Source: Nocardioides sp. LHD-245
Lineage (GTDB): Bacteria; Actinomycetota; Actinomycetes; Propionibacteriales; Nocardioidaceae
Assembly (NCBI RefSeq): GCF_030929495.1
Contig: NZ_JAVFWN010000005.1
Span: 248,001 to 312,000 of the forward strand
Direction: 5' to 3'
Length of the DNA: 64,000 nucleotides
How positions within the stretch are numbered: the first letter of the stretch is position 1; every line of letters begins with the position of its first letter. The notes under the pieces were generated by a model. That model searched no databases and was not told where the DNA came from. It was given only the letters and a program-made list of their open reading frames with translations. Shown in pieces: positions 41,234 through 49,918 of the stretch. The position numbers and the translations under genes were made by a program.

Positions 41234-42766
41234 ATGAACAAGCCGATCCGCGCCGTCTCGATCTTCTGCATGTTCCTGTTCCTCGCCCTGATGGCGAACG
41301 TGACCTACGTGCAGTTCTGGAAGTCCGACGACTACAACACCGACCCCCGCAACGCCCGCGTCGCCGAGGCGTCCTACAGCCGCGAGCGCGGCCAGATCCT
41401 GGTCGGCGAGAAGCCGGTCGCGGAGAGCAAGAAGTCCGACGACCGCTACAAGTACCTCCGCGTCTACCCGGAGGCCGGCTCCCGGATGTTCGCGCCGGTC
41501 ACCGGCTACCTCCAGCTCGGCAGCCAGACCGGCATCGAGCGCAGCCAGAACGCCGTGCTCACCGGTGAGGACCCGCAACTGTTCGTCACCCGGCTCGTCG
41601 ACCTGCTCAAGGGCGAGACCGCTCAGGGCGGCAATGTCGTGCTCACCTTGGACGCCGACGCCCAGAAGGCCGCGTTCGAGGGGCTGCGCGACACCCTCGG
41701 CCCGCGCGGCGAGGGCTCGGTCGTGGCGATCCAGCCCAAGACCGGCCGGGTCCTGGCGATGGCCTCCTACCCGTCGTACGATCCCAACGAGCTCGCCACC
41801 CACGACTCCGCGAAGGCGTCGGAGGCCTACCAGGCGCTCGACGCCGACGAGCGCGAGCCGCTGCTCAACCGGGCGCTGCGGACCCGGCTGTTCCCCGGCT
41901 CGACCTTCAAGCTGGTGACCGCCGCCGCCGCGATCGAGGACGGCAAGTATCACGCGAGCGACGACGTCCCCGCCGGGGCGTCGTACCAGCCGCCGGGCAC
42001 CACCCACCAGATCGGCAACGACGGCCGCAGCCGGTGCAGCCCCGAGAAGATCAGCTTCGCGACCGCGATGGAGTGGTCCTGCAACACCACCTTCGCGCAG
42101 CTCGCGGTCGAGGTCGGCCCGGAGAAGATGCGCGAGCAGGCCGAGGCGTTCGGCTTCAACAGCACCTCGCTGCTCGACCTGCAGGGCCAGGTCCCGTCGG
42201 TCTACCCGACCGGCGTCGACGTGCCGGACGACGAGGGCGGCGGCACCCGCGAGCTGAGCCTCGCCGAGACAGCGCAGACCGGCATCGGGCAGAACACCGT
42301 CCAGTCGACGCCGTTGCAGATGGCCATGGTCACCGCCGCGATCGCCAACCAGGGCAAGCTGATGCGGCCCTATCTGGTCGAGAAGGTGCAGACCGCCGGG
42401 TTCAACGTGCTGCGCACCACCGAGCCCGAGACCCTCAACGAGAGCGCCGTGTCGGCCGCGACCGCCGGTGAGCTCACCCAGCTCCTCGAGGCGACCGTCG
42501 CCGACGGGACCGCGTCGCCCGCCGCGATCCCCGACGTGCGGGTGGCCGGCAAGACCGGCACCGCCCAGCGCGGCGACTCCCTGTGCAGCGCGGGCGGCAA
42601 GCCGCCGTACGCCTGGTTCGTCTCGTTCGCGCCGGCGGAGGACGCCGAGGTGGCGGTGGCGGTGATGATCGAAGAGGCGCCCGACCGGGCGTGCAACGAG
42701 ATCGCGGGCGGCCAGCTCGGTGGTCCGATCGCGAAGGCAGTGATGGAAGCGGTGTTGGAGAAGTGA
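41234..42766 (+). CDS. pbpA: Class B penicillin-binding protein PbpA
   Basis: A 510-residue transpeptidase: an N-terminal membrane helix (about 5-25), a dimerisation domain, then the active-site motifs GSTFK (Ser223, Lys226), SCN (282-284) and KTG (440-442). It crosslinks peptidoglycan made by RodA, encoded 8 nt upstream. It has extra Cys (268, 283) close to the active site. The stop codon lies inside the left arm of the inverted repeat 42763-42924. Confidence 0.94.
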   Translation: MNKPIRAVSIFCMFLFLALMANVTYVQFWKSDDYNTDPRNARVAEASYSRERGQILVGEKPVAESKKSDDRYKYLRVYPEAGSRMFAPVTGYLQLGSQTGIERSQNAVLTGEDPQLFVTRLVDLLKGETAQGGNVVLTLDADAQKAAFEGLRDTLGPRGEGSVVAIQPKTGRVLAMASYPSYDPNELATHDSAKASEAYQALDADEREPLLNRALRTRLFPGSTFKLVTAAAAIEDGKYHASDDVPAGASYQPPGTTHQIGNDGRSRCSPEKISFATAMEWSCNTTFAQLAVEVGPEKMREQAEAFGFNSTSLLDLQGQVPSVYPTGVDVPDDEGGGTRELSLAETAQTGIGQNTVQSTPLQMAMVTAAIANQGKLMRPYLVEKVQTAGFNVLRTTEPETLNESAVSAATAGELTQLLEATVADGTASPAAIPDVRVAGKTGTAQRGDSLCSAGGKPPYAWFVSFAPAEDAEVAVAVMIEEAPDRACNEIAGGQLGGPIAKAVMEAVLEK

Positions 42767-42924
42767 TCACCTCCGAAGGTGCGCTGTGTGTCCCGCACTC
42801 CGGGCACGCACCTGGCGGCGTTGGCGTCGCTCGTTGGACGAGCCAGTACGACTTCGCTCCGCCGCCTTGCCATGCACGCACCCGGAGCACGGGCCACCCC
42901 CACCACACCTCCGGAGGTGATCAC
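42763..42924. repeat. Inverted-repeat-bounded element between pbpA and pknA
   Basis: Perfect 13-bp arms (42763-42775 and 42912-42924; GTGATCACCTCCG and its complement) bound a 136-nt interior. Further nested complementary segments are CTCCGGG/CCCGGAG, GGCGGCG/CGCCGCC and a central GCTCGT-TGG-ACGAGC hairpin (42829-42843), so the whole can fold into one long imperfect hairpin. The right arm is the ribosome binding site of pknA; the left arm mimics the 3' end of 16S rRNA. No other feature is seen in this gap. Confidence 0.8.
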
Positions 42925-42926
42925 TC

Positions 42927-44483
42927 GTGACCGAGCAGAGCAGGTACGCCGACCGGGCCGGTCGCTATCGCCTCGACTCCAAGATCGCCACCGGCGGCAT
43001 GGGAGTGGTGTGGCGCGGCACGGACACCCGGCTGAACCGGCCCGTCGCGGTGAAGGTCCTCAAGCCCGAGTACGCCGACGACCCGATGTTCCGCAGCCGC
43101 TTCGAGGGCGAGGCGCGCAGCGCCGCCGCGCTCCACCACCCGGGCATCGCGGGGGTCTACGACTACGGCGCCGGCCCCGACGACGCCGCCGGCGGCGACC
43201 TGCCGCCCTATCTGGTGATGGAGCTGGTCGACGGCCAGCCGCTGTCCGCGCTGCTCGCCAACGCCCGTGCCAGCGGGCGCACCCTCGACACCGGCGTCGT
43301 GCAGGACCTGATGGCCCAGGCCGCCGACGCGCTCGCCGTCGCCCACCGGGCCGGCATCGTGCACCGCGACGTGAAGCCCGCCAACCTGCTGGTCACCTCG
43401 GACCGCACGGTCAAGATCACCGACTTCGGCATCGCCCGGGCGCTCGACGCCGTCGCGCTCACCCGCACCGGCTCCGTGATGGGCACCCCGCAGTACCTCA
43501 GCCCCGAGCAGGCCCGCGGCAACCCGTCCACCCCCGCCTCCGACGTCTACTCCCTGGGCGTCGTCGCCTTCGAGTGCCTGGCCGGCCGCCGCCCGTTCGA
43601 GGCCGAGACGCCGGTCGCCACCGCGCTGGCCCACCTGCAGCAGCCGGTGCCGCAGCTGCCGCCGAGCGTCCCCGGGCCGCTGGCCGCGGTGGTGCGGCGC
43701 GCGCTCGCGAAGGACCCCGCCGAGCGGTACGCCGACGGCGCGGCCTTCGCCGAGGCGCTGCGCTCGCCCGAGGTCGCCGCGGCGGCCGCTCCGGACGATG
43801 CCGGCGACGGCCACACCCGGGTGCTGACCGGGGTGGTACCGCCCGTACCGGTCCCTCCCACGGCCGGCACCCCGACGCCCGAGCCGATGCGGCGCCTGGA
43901 CAGCCCCTCGGCGTACGCCGGCGACGACCAGCCGCCCCGGCGCGACGCCAACGGCGAGGACGACGAGCGCACCTCGCCCTGGCCGATCGCGATCGCCGTG
44001 CTCGTGGTCGTCGCGATCGCCGTGGTCGCGGCGTTCCTGCTGCTCGGCGACGACGGTGACGACGACCCGATCGACACGGAGACCACCCGGTCGACGCCGA
44101 CGACCGAGACGACCACGGAGGACACCGAGCCGACCACCGAGCCGCCGACGGAGCCCACCACGGAGGCGCCGAAGACGGTCGAGGTCGACCAGGAGCAGTA
44201 CACCTGCTTCAGCAACTACCAGCAGGCCGTCACCGACCTCAAGGCCGACGGCCTCAAGGTCACCTGGGAGCAGGACTCCCGGACCAACGACGGCAGCTGC
44301 GACGAGGGCACCGTGTCCCGGTTCTCCCGCAACGGCACGCTGACCGTCGGCGACGCGATCGTCGTCTTCTACTGGGGCCCCGAGCCGGTGGACCCGACCA
44401 CGCCGCCGACCACGCCCACGACGCCGACCGACCCGGTCACCCTGCCCACCCCTCCCACCGACCTCACCGGGGGTGCCCAGTGA
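42927..44483 (+). CDS. pknA: Ser/Thr protein kinase PknA
   Basis: A 518-residue transmembrane kinase starting at GTG. Kinase domain 13-275: Gly loop ATGGMG, Lys43, HRD (146-148), DFG (166-168), activation loop LTRTGSVMGTPQYLSPEQA. Juxtamembrane linker to 345, one membrane helix (about 352-372), then a Thr/Glu/Pro spacer and an extracellular PASTA-like domain with two Cys (about 412-485). The Shine-Dalgarno GGAGGTGATC is exceptionally long and lies in the inverted repeat upstream. It phosphorylates cell-shape and cell-wall proteins. Confidence 0.92.
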   Translation: MTEQSRYADRAGRYRLDSKIATGGMGVVWRGTDTRLNRPVAVKVLKPEYADDPMFRSRFEGEARSAAALHHPGIAGVYDYGAGPDDAAGGDLPPYLVMELVDGQPLSALLANARASGRTLDTGVVQDLMAQAADALAVAHRAGIVHRDVKPANLLVTSDRTVKITDFGIARALDAVALTRTGSVMGTPQYLSPEQARGNPSTPASDVYSLGVVAFECLAGRRPFEAETPVATALAHLQQPVPQLPPSVPGPLAAVVRRALAKDPAERYADGAAFAEALRSPEVAAAAAPDDAGDGHTRVLTGVVPPVPVPPTAGTPTPEPMRRLDSPSAYAGDDQPPRRDANGEDDERTSPWPIAIAVLVVVAIAVVAAFLLLGDDGDDDPIDTETTRSTPTTETTTEDTEPTTEPPTEPTTEAPKTVEVDQEQYTCFSNYQQAVTDLKADGLKVTWEQDSRTNDGSCDEGTVSRFSRNGTLTVGDAIVVFYWGPEPVDPTTPPTTPTTPTDPVTLPTPPTDLTGGAQ

Positions 44484-46396
44484 CCACTCCTCCGCACGAT
44501 CCCGGGGCGACCCGGCCCGTCGTCGGCGGGCGCTACGAGCTCGCCGAGCTCCTCGGCCGCGGCGGCATGGCCGAGGTCCGCAAGGGCACCGACACCCGGC
44601 TCGGCCGGGTCGTCGCGGTCAAGCGGCTGCGCAGCGACCTGGCCAGCGACCCGACCTTCCAGGCCCGCTTCCGCCGTGAGGCCCAGTCGTCCGCCTCGCT
44701 CAACCATCCGGCGATCGTCGCGGTCTACGACACCGGCGAGGAGCGCACCACCCACCTCGACGGCAGTACCGAGGTCGTCCCCTACATCGTGATGGAGTAC
44801 GTCGCGGGGCGGACCCTGCGCGACATCCTGCGCGAGGGCCGCAAGATCCTGCCCGAGCGGGCGCTGGAGATCACCAGCGGCGTCCTGTCGGCGCTCGACT
44901 ACAGCCACCGCGCCGGGATCATCCACCGCGACATCAAGCCCGGCAACGTCATGCTCACCCCGTCCGGCGACATCAAGGTGATGGACTTCGGCATCGCCCG
45001 CGCGATGAGCGACGCCCAGTCCTCGATGACCCAGACCGCCGCCGTCGTCGGGACCGCCCAGTACCTCTCCCCGGAGCAGGCCCGCGGCGAGACCGTCGAC
45101 TCGCGCTCCGACGTCTACTCCGCCGGCTGCCTGCTCTACGAGCTGCTGACCGGGCGACCACCGTTCGTGGGCGACTCGCCGGTGGCCGTCGCCTATCAGC
45201 ACGTCCGCGAGCCCGCCGTACCTCCGTCGCGGCACGAGGACGACCTGACGCCCGAGGTCGACGCCATCGTGATGAAGGCGCTCGCCAAGCGGGTGGAGGA
45301 CCGCTACCAGTCGGCGGCCCAGATGCGCGCCGACATCGAGCGCTACCTCGCCGGACGCCCGGTCCAGGCCGTGCTGCCCCCCGTCACGAGCGAGACGTCC
45401 GTCGTCACGCCGCGACCGCCGGCTCCCGCCGACCAGGGCGAGCACTCCACGGCCGTCCGCCCGCCGCTGCCGCCGAGCCGCGACGACGACCGCCGCAGCC
45501 GGGTCGGGCTGTGGGTGGTCCTCGGGCTGCTCATCGCGGCGATCATCGCGACCGCCTACATCGTGTGGCCGCGGCTCTTCGACGACACCCCGGCCCCGGT
45601 CCGGGTCCCCAACGTGGTCCGGATGAGCGAGGACGACGCCCGCAACGCCATCGGCGACGCCGGGCTCGAGGTCGGCACGGTCACCGTGCGCAACGACGAC
45701 GACATCGAAGCCGGGCTGGTTCTCGAGCAGGACCCGGAGGGCGACGACTACGTCGCTCCGGAGTCGAAGGTCAACCTGGTGGTCTCGCTCGGGCCGGGCC
45801 AGTTCTCGCTGCCGTCGGTCGTCGAGCTCAAGCGCAAGGAGGCGATCGACACCCTGGTCGGGGCCGGGATCACCCGGCGCAGCATCACCGAGAGGGAGTG
45901 CGACACCGACGACGAGAAGGGCACCGTCGTCGAGCAGAACCCGCCCGGCAACACCATGGTCGACCGGGACGCCACCGTCGAACTGTGCGTCTCCGACGGC
46001 CCCGAGACGGTACCGAGCGTGGTCGGCATGAAGCAGGCCGACGCGGAGCGGGCGATCAAGGAGGCCGGCTTCGTGCCCGTGGTCCGCAACGCCCCGGCCG
46101 ACGACGCCAGCCAGAAGAAGGGCCGGGTCACCGAGCAGATCCCGGCCGAGGGCACCCTCGCGGCGGGCTCCAACGTCGTCATCTTCGTCTCGACCTACGA
46201 GCCTGCGCCGCCGCCCACCGACACCGACGGCGACGGGCTGCCCGACGACGACGAGACCGCCCGCGGCACCGACCCGGCCAACCCGGACAGCGACGGCGAC
46301 GGGGTGAGCGACGGCCAGGAGGTCGCCAACGGCACCGACCCGCTCAACCCGCTGGGGAGGGTCCGTCCGAGCTCGTCGAGCAGCCCGGTTCGTTGA
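44480..46396 (+). CDS. pknB: PASTA Ser/Thr protein kinase PknB
   Basis: A 638-residue kinase overlapping pknA by 4 nt (GTGA). Kinase domain 16-290: Lys48, HRD (149-151), DFG (169-171) and activation loop SMTQTAAVVGTAQYLSPEQ. Membrane helix 343-362. Three PASTA domains (about 374-438, 441-507, 509-571), which sense muropeptides or lipid II. After these comes an unusual tail (579-624) with two DxDxDG-type calcium loops, DTDGDGLPDDDE and DSDGDGVSDGQE, like thrombospondin type 3 repeats. Mycobacterial PknB has four PASTA domains and no such tail. Confidence 0.93.
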   Translation: MTTPPHDPGATRPVVGGRYELAELLGRGGMAEVRKGTDTRLGRVVAVKRLRSDLASDPTFQARFRREAQSSASLNHPAIVAVYDTGEERTTHLDGSTEVVPYIVMEYVAGRTLRDILREGRKILPERALEITSGVLSALDYSHRAGIIHRDIKPGNVMLTPSGDIKVMDFGIARAMSDAQSSMTQTAAVVGTAQYLSPEQARGETVDSRSDVYSAGCLLYELLTGRPPFVGDSPVAVAYQHVREPAVPPSRHEDDLTPEVDAIVMKALAKRVEDRYQSAAQMRADIERYLAGRPVQAVLPPVTSETSVVTPRPPAPADQGEHSTAVRPPLPPSRDDDRRSRVGLWVVLGLLIAAIIATAYIVWPRLFDDTPAPVRVPNVVRMSEDDARNAIGDAGLEVGTVTVRNDDDIEAGLVLEQDPEGDDYVAPESKVNLVVSLGPGQFSLPSVVELKRKEAIDTLVGAGITRRSITERECDTDDEKGTVVEQNPPGNTMVDRDATVELCVSDGPETVPSVVGMKQADAERAIKEAGFVPVVRNAPADDASQKKGRVTEQIPAEGTLAAGSNVVIFVSTYEPAPPPTDTDGDGLPDDDETARGTDPANPDSDGDGVSDGQEVANGTDPLNPLGRVRPSSSSSPVR

Positions 46397-46517
46397 GTCG
46401 TCGGATCTGACCCGTCGAGTCGTCGGATCTGACCCGTCGAGTCGTCACATCTGGATCCGGGTTGCCAGCGGCGCTGGACGGAAGTGACGGTTCAACGGGT
46501 CAGCTGTGACGACTCAA
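46395..46517. repeat. Direct and inverted 22-27-nt repeats after pknB
   Basis: Two exact 22-nt direct copies (46395-46416 and 46417-46438) are followed by a diverged third (46439-46460). An inverted copy, 46491-46517, has the same outer sequence (GAGTCGTC and GACCCGT parts). Any copy can pair with the inverted one to form a long stem. It lies between convergent pknB and the DUF881 gene and may act as a terminator. Confidence 0.75.
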
Positions 46518-46579
46518 CCCCCACAGCTCACTGCGGTGACCGGGGACCTGGCTTGCCGACACCTCGCGGCGTCCGCGCC

Positions 46580-47386
46580 TCAGCGCAGCGGCCGGGCGTA
46601 CTGCAGATCGACCACGCCGTCGTACGCCGGCGCCTCGATGCGGGACTCGAAGTCGAGGGACCAGCCCATCTCGATGAGCGGGTTGTCGGCGTCCTTGCGG
46701 TAGCCGGCGACGATCGGGTCGGCGGCGACCGAGGCGTACATCTCGCTCGTGTCGCCGACCGCCTCGATGACGTACGGCTGCGGGAACGGCTCGCCCTGGA
46801 GCTGGACGACGGGGCCCTTGCATCGGATGCCGGTCGTCGAGACGACCCGCTGGCCGGCGATCGTCACCGCGGTCGCGCCGCCCGTCCACAGCGCGTTGAC
46901 CACGGCCTGGATGTCCTGCTGGTGGACCACGAACCGATTCAGGTTGAGCCGCTGCTCGGGGTCGAGGCCCTTGTTGCGCTCGACCGCCTCGTCGAGCAGC
47001 TCCTCGGGGGCGTCGGAGAGGGTGATCTGGAGGCCGGATCCGGTGCGCGGTGTCATGCCGGCCGGGTCGCGCAGCTTGGCGATCTCACGCCGCGCGTCGC
47101 GGACGCCCTTGTCGCTGACCGCGCCGGTCAGCCGGTCGACCTGGTCGGAGAGGTCCTGATAGCGGTTCTCCAGCTTCCGGTAGTCCGCGGCCTCGCCCTC
47201 GACCAGTCCGGACAGGTCGGTGTAGCGGCCCGGACGGAGGTCGGAGCCCTCGCTGTTGGTGGCCGAGACGGCGAGCAGCGCACCGCTCAGGAGGACGACG
47301 ACGGGGGTGCCGACCCGCCAGGCGACCGAGCGCCGGGTCGCCTCGGGTTTGCGACCTGTCGTACCTCCGGCATGGGCACCCGTCAT
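46580..47386 (-). CDS. DUF881 family membrane-anchored protein
   Basis: A 268-residue protein with one N-terminal membrane helix (about 20-42), a coiled-coil (VEGEAADYRKLENRYQDLSD and following) and a C-terminal DUF881 domain (about 110-265: GSGLQITLSDAP, NRFVVHQQDIQAVVNALWTGGA, IRCKGPVVQLQGEPFPQPYV). The function is unknown; in actinobacteria the gene usually stands next to crgA and cell-division genes. ATG at 47386 chosen; the frame upstream does not look coding. Confidence 0.88.
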   Translation of the reverse strand: MTGAHAGGTTGRKPEATRRSVAWRVGTPVVVLLSGALLAVSATNSEGSDLRPGRYTDLSGLVEGEAADYRKLENRYQDLSDQVDRLTGAVSDKGVRDARREIAKLRDPAGMTPRTGSGLQITLSDAPEELLDEAVERNKGLDPEQRLNLNRFVVHQQDIQAVVNALWTGGATAVTIAGQRVVSTTGIRCKGPVVQLQGEPFPQPYVIEAVGDTSEMYASVAADPIVAGYRKDADNPLIEMGWSLDFESRIEAPAYDGVVDLQYARPLR

Positions 47387-47463
47387 ACTGACAGTGTCCA
47401 CCACCGCGTCGAACGCGCCCAGCCGGGCACGCTCGGCACCTGAACCCGATCGAGGAGCCACCC

Positions 47464-47970
47464 GTGGCGAAGTCGTCCCGCCTGTCGAAGCGCAAGGAGC
47501 GCGAGGTCTTCGGCGACCCGGATCGTGGCCCCGTCTTGAGCATCCGGTTCGCCCTCGCGCTGGTGCTCGTCCTCGGCGGCATCGCCTGGATCCTGTACTA
47601 CTACTTCGGCATCCGGCCGACCGACGGCTTCGGCAGCATCGGCTCCGACGGCAAGGTCCGCCAGCCCGGCGGCCCGTCCTTCCTCGCGGACCTCGAGGCC
47701 AAGAACTACCTGATCGGGTTCATCGCCTTCTTCCTCGGCCTGATGATCTCGGCCCACCCGAAGACCCCGCTGGGCCGCGGCCGCGGCGTCGTGGTCGGGA
47801 TGCTGGCCTGCTTCATCATCGGCCTGATCTGGATCTGCATCTTCTACATCTTCCTGACCGGCGACGACCCCAAGAACATCCCGATCATGAGCGACCTGGG
47901 CCAGAAGAACCTCTTCGTCGGCATCGCGTTCATGGCCGTCGGCTTCGCGTTCGCCACCCGCTGGGAGTAG
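47464..47970 (+). CDS. crgA: Cell division protein CrgA
   Basis: A 168-residue protein (GTG start, GGAG upstream). The C-terminal 60 residues match CrgA: a membrane helix (LACFIIGLIWICIFYIFL), then the LGQKNLFVGIAFMAVGFAFATRW helix. CrgA recruits and stabilises the divisome in actinobacteria. The N-terminal half is longer than the usual two-helix CrgA of about 90 residues and adds two more hydrophobic segments (about 27-50 and 82-98). Confidence 0.88.
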   Translation: MAKSSRLSKRKEREVFGDPDRGPVLSIRFALALVLVLGGIAWILYYYFGIRPTDGFGSIGSDGKVRQPGGPSFLADLEAKNYLIGFIAFFLGLMISAHPKTPLGRGRGVVVGMLACFIIGLIWICIFYIFLTGDDPKNIPIMSDLGQKNLFVGIAFMAVGFAFATRWE

Positions 47971-47996
47971 GCCGCGACCGACGTCGTACGTCCTGT

Positions 47997-48041
47997 CGCC
48001 GCGCCGGGAACCCCGAGGGGTTCCCGGCGCGGCGTCGTTTT
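47997..48041 (+). terminator. Strong terminator after crgA
   Basis: An 18-bp perfect stem (47997-48014 with 48017-48034) with a 2-nt loop, followed by TCGTTTT. Confidence 0.9.
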
Positions 48042-48050
48042 CCCCAGGAA

Positions 48051-48116
48051 TCTCCACAGCTGGGGAGAACTACACAGCTGTGATTCGTCCACAGCGGTGG
48101 ACAACCCTGGGGATAA
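48051..48116. other. Cluster of DnaA-box-like 9-mers
   Basis: TCTCCACAG (48051-48059), CGTCCACAG (48086-48094), TTGTCCACC (complement of 48096-48104) and TTATCCCCA (complement of 48108-48116) each differ from a DnaA box (TTGTCCACA or TTATCCACA) at one to three positions. The locus is origin-proximal by gene content. It is not itself expected to be oriC, which lies by dnaA. Confidence 0.35.
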
Positions 48117-48129
48117 GCCGCCGTCGCCG

Positions 48130-48315
48130 CTTGTAACTAAGGGTTACGTGCGCTTTTGGGGTGCAACAGCGCCCGGGTAGGTGTCCTAACGCCCGGGTAG
48201 ATGCTCGGGCGACGCGCGAGGCGCCGAGCAGCCGCCCGGCGCGACTACCTTGGTGTTAGGACACCTACCTGGGCGCTATGGCACCGGAATTCGTGCTGTA
48301 ACCCTTAGTTACAAG
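48130..48315. mobile_element. Palindromic MITE-like element
   Basis: A 186-bp non-coding element with perfect 18-bp terminal inverted repeats (CTTGTAACTAAGGGTTAC, 48130-48147 and 48298-48315). A second inverted pair of 22 bp (48169-48190 and 48255-48276) matches at 21 positions. CCG flanks it on both sides, a possible 3-bp target duplication. A partial direct copy of the inner repeat is at 48190-48201. It sits between convergent crgA and rhomboid genes, ending 4 bp after the rhomboid stop. No transposase is encoded. Confidence 0.75.
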
Positions 48316-48319
48316 CCGC

Positions 48320-49234
48320 TCAGGTGAGCGTGAGGGTGCGCAGGACCGTGGCGACGACCAGCACGGCACCGATGGCGGAGAGCCCGCCAACCTGGACCGC
48401 CGTCCGTCGCTCCTTGGGGGCGAACACGAGCACGGCGGCGACGGCGGCGCCACCGACCAGACCGCCGAAGTGGCCCTGCCAGGAGACGTTGGGCAGGGTG
48501 AAGGTGAGGACGACATTGATGCCGATCCACATCAGCAACTGCTGCGGGTTCGCGCCGATCTTGGTAGCGATGACGACGAGCGCGCCCATCAGGCCGAAGA
48601 CCGCGCCGGACGCTCCCACGGTGCCGCCGAACCCACCGGACAACCAGTAGACCGCCACCGAACCGGCGACGCCGGACAGGAAGTAGAGCGCGAGGAACCG
48701 GGCGCGGCCGAGGACGTGCTCCAACTGTGGTCCGAGGAACCACAGGGCGAGCATGTTGAAGCCCAGGTGCAGCGGTTGCACATGGGTGAACAGGGCGGTG
48801 ACCATCTCCCAGTAGGCGCCGTCGTGGACACCGGGGATCCACCTCGACGAAGCACCTGCCTTGCAGGCTGCCTCGGTGGTCACCAGGATCGAATCGCTGT
48901 CCAGGCAGAATCCGCGCGTTCGCAGGGCCAGCCACTCGGCGAGCCGGCTCGCGCCACCACCCGATGCGGTGATCGCGACCCACACGGCCGCGTTGATGAC
49001 GATGAGGACGATCGAGGTGAGGGCCGGGTTGGACGACGGTCCACCGCCGTACGCCGTCTTCGCCTGCCGCATCGACGCGCGGCCCTCGGCCACGCAGTCG
49101 GGGCACTGGAAGCCGACGGAGGCCTCCCGCATGCAGTCGGGACAGATCGGCCGCTCGCAGCGCTGGCAGCGGATCCAGGTCTCACGGTCGGAGTGCCGGT
49201 AGCAGGTCGGCACTCCGACCGGAGGGGTGCTCAT
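48320..49234 (-). CDS. Rhomboid family intramembrane serine protease
   Basis: A 304-residue protein with an N-terminal zinc-finger-like region (residues 11-47, six Cys and one His, including CQRC, CPDC and CPDC) and a six-helix rhomboid core. Catalytic Ser209 is in GTVGASGAVFGLMG and His255 in SWQGHFGGLVGG; HLGFNMLALWFLG holds the conserved His/Asn. It cleaves membrane proteins within the lipid bilayer. The gene is encoded next to ppiA in many actinobacteria. Confidence 0.92.
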   Translation of the reverse strand: MSTPPVGVPTCYRHSDRETWIRCQRCERPICPDCMREASVGFQCPDCVAEGRASMRQAKTAYGGGPSSNPALTSIVLIVINAAVWVAITASGGGASRLAEWLALRTRGFCLDSDSILVTTEAACKAGASSRWIPGVHDGAYWEMVTALFTHVQPLHLGFNMLALWFLGPQLEHVLGRARFLALYFLSGVAGSVAVYWLSGGFGGTVGASGAVFGLMGALVVIATKIGANPQQLLMWIGINVVLTFTLPNVSWQGHFGGLVGGAAVAAVLVFAPKERRTAVQVGGLSAIGAVLVVATVLRTLTLT

Positions 49235-49246
49235 GGACGGGAGAGG

Positions 49247-49756
49247 TCAGCCGACGATCTCGACGGACTCGATCACGACCGGCTCGGCCGGCGCGTCGTT
49301 GCGGCCGGTCTGGACCGCCGCGATGGCGTCGACCACGTCGCGACCCGCTTGGTCGGCGACCTCGCCGAAGATCGTGTGCTTGAAGTTCAGCCACGTGGTC
49401 GGACCGACAGTGATGAAGAACTGCGAGCCGTTGGTGCCCGGGCCGGCGTTCGCCATCGCGAGCAGGTACGGCTTGTCGAACACCAGCTCGGGGTGCGGCT
49501 CGTCCTTGAAGGTGTAACCCGGGCCACCGGTGCCGGTGCCGAGCGGGCAGCCGCCCTGGATCATGAAGCCGGGGATGACCCGGTGGAAGGTGAGACCGTC
49601 GTAGAACTTGCCGGTCGCGCCGTTGCCGGCGTCGTAGGCCTTCTCGCCCGTGGCGAGGCCGGTGAAGTTGGCGACCGTCTCCGGCGCGTGGTTCGGGAAC
49701 AGGTTGAGCGTGATGTCGCCCTTGTTGGTCTTCAGGACGGCCTGCGGCTCTGCCAT
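49247..49756 (-). CDS. ppiA: Cyclophilin-type peptidyl-prolyl isomerase
   Basis: A 169-residue cytoplasmic cyclophilin: FYDGLTFHRVIPGFMIQGGC (active-site His/Arg/Phe), YLLAMANAGPGTNGSQFFIT, WLNFKHTIFGEV. It accelerates proline isomerisation in protein folding. It has the normal bacterial core length with no signal peptide, and stands 12 nt from the rhomboid start. Confidence 0.95.
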   Translation of the reverse strand: MAEPQAVLKTNKGDITLNLFPNHAPETVANFTGLATGEKAYDAGNGATGKFYDGLTFHRVIPGFMIQGGCPLGTGTGGPGYTFKDEPHPELVFDKPYLLAMANAGPGTNGSQFFITVGPTTWLNFKHTIFGEVADQAGRDVVDAIAAVQTGRNDAPAEPVVIESVEIVG

Positions 49757-49918
49757 GGAAGTGCCTCGTCTCCAGCTGTGGGGATGTGGTGCGGAACGGA
49801 CTCGATCCTACTGAGGCACCACACGTACGGCGGGTGTACCTGCCGCGGACGACGTGGTGGGATGGACCCGTCGGCCCGCCCGGGCCGACAGATCGCCGTA
49901 CGGCGGAGGAGGCTCGGG

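Noticed and set aside
48033..48320. Chromosomal oriC
   Set aside because: No dnaA, dnaN or AT-rich unwinding region; only a few imperfect boxes.
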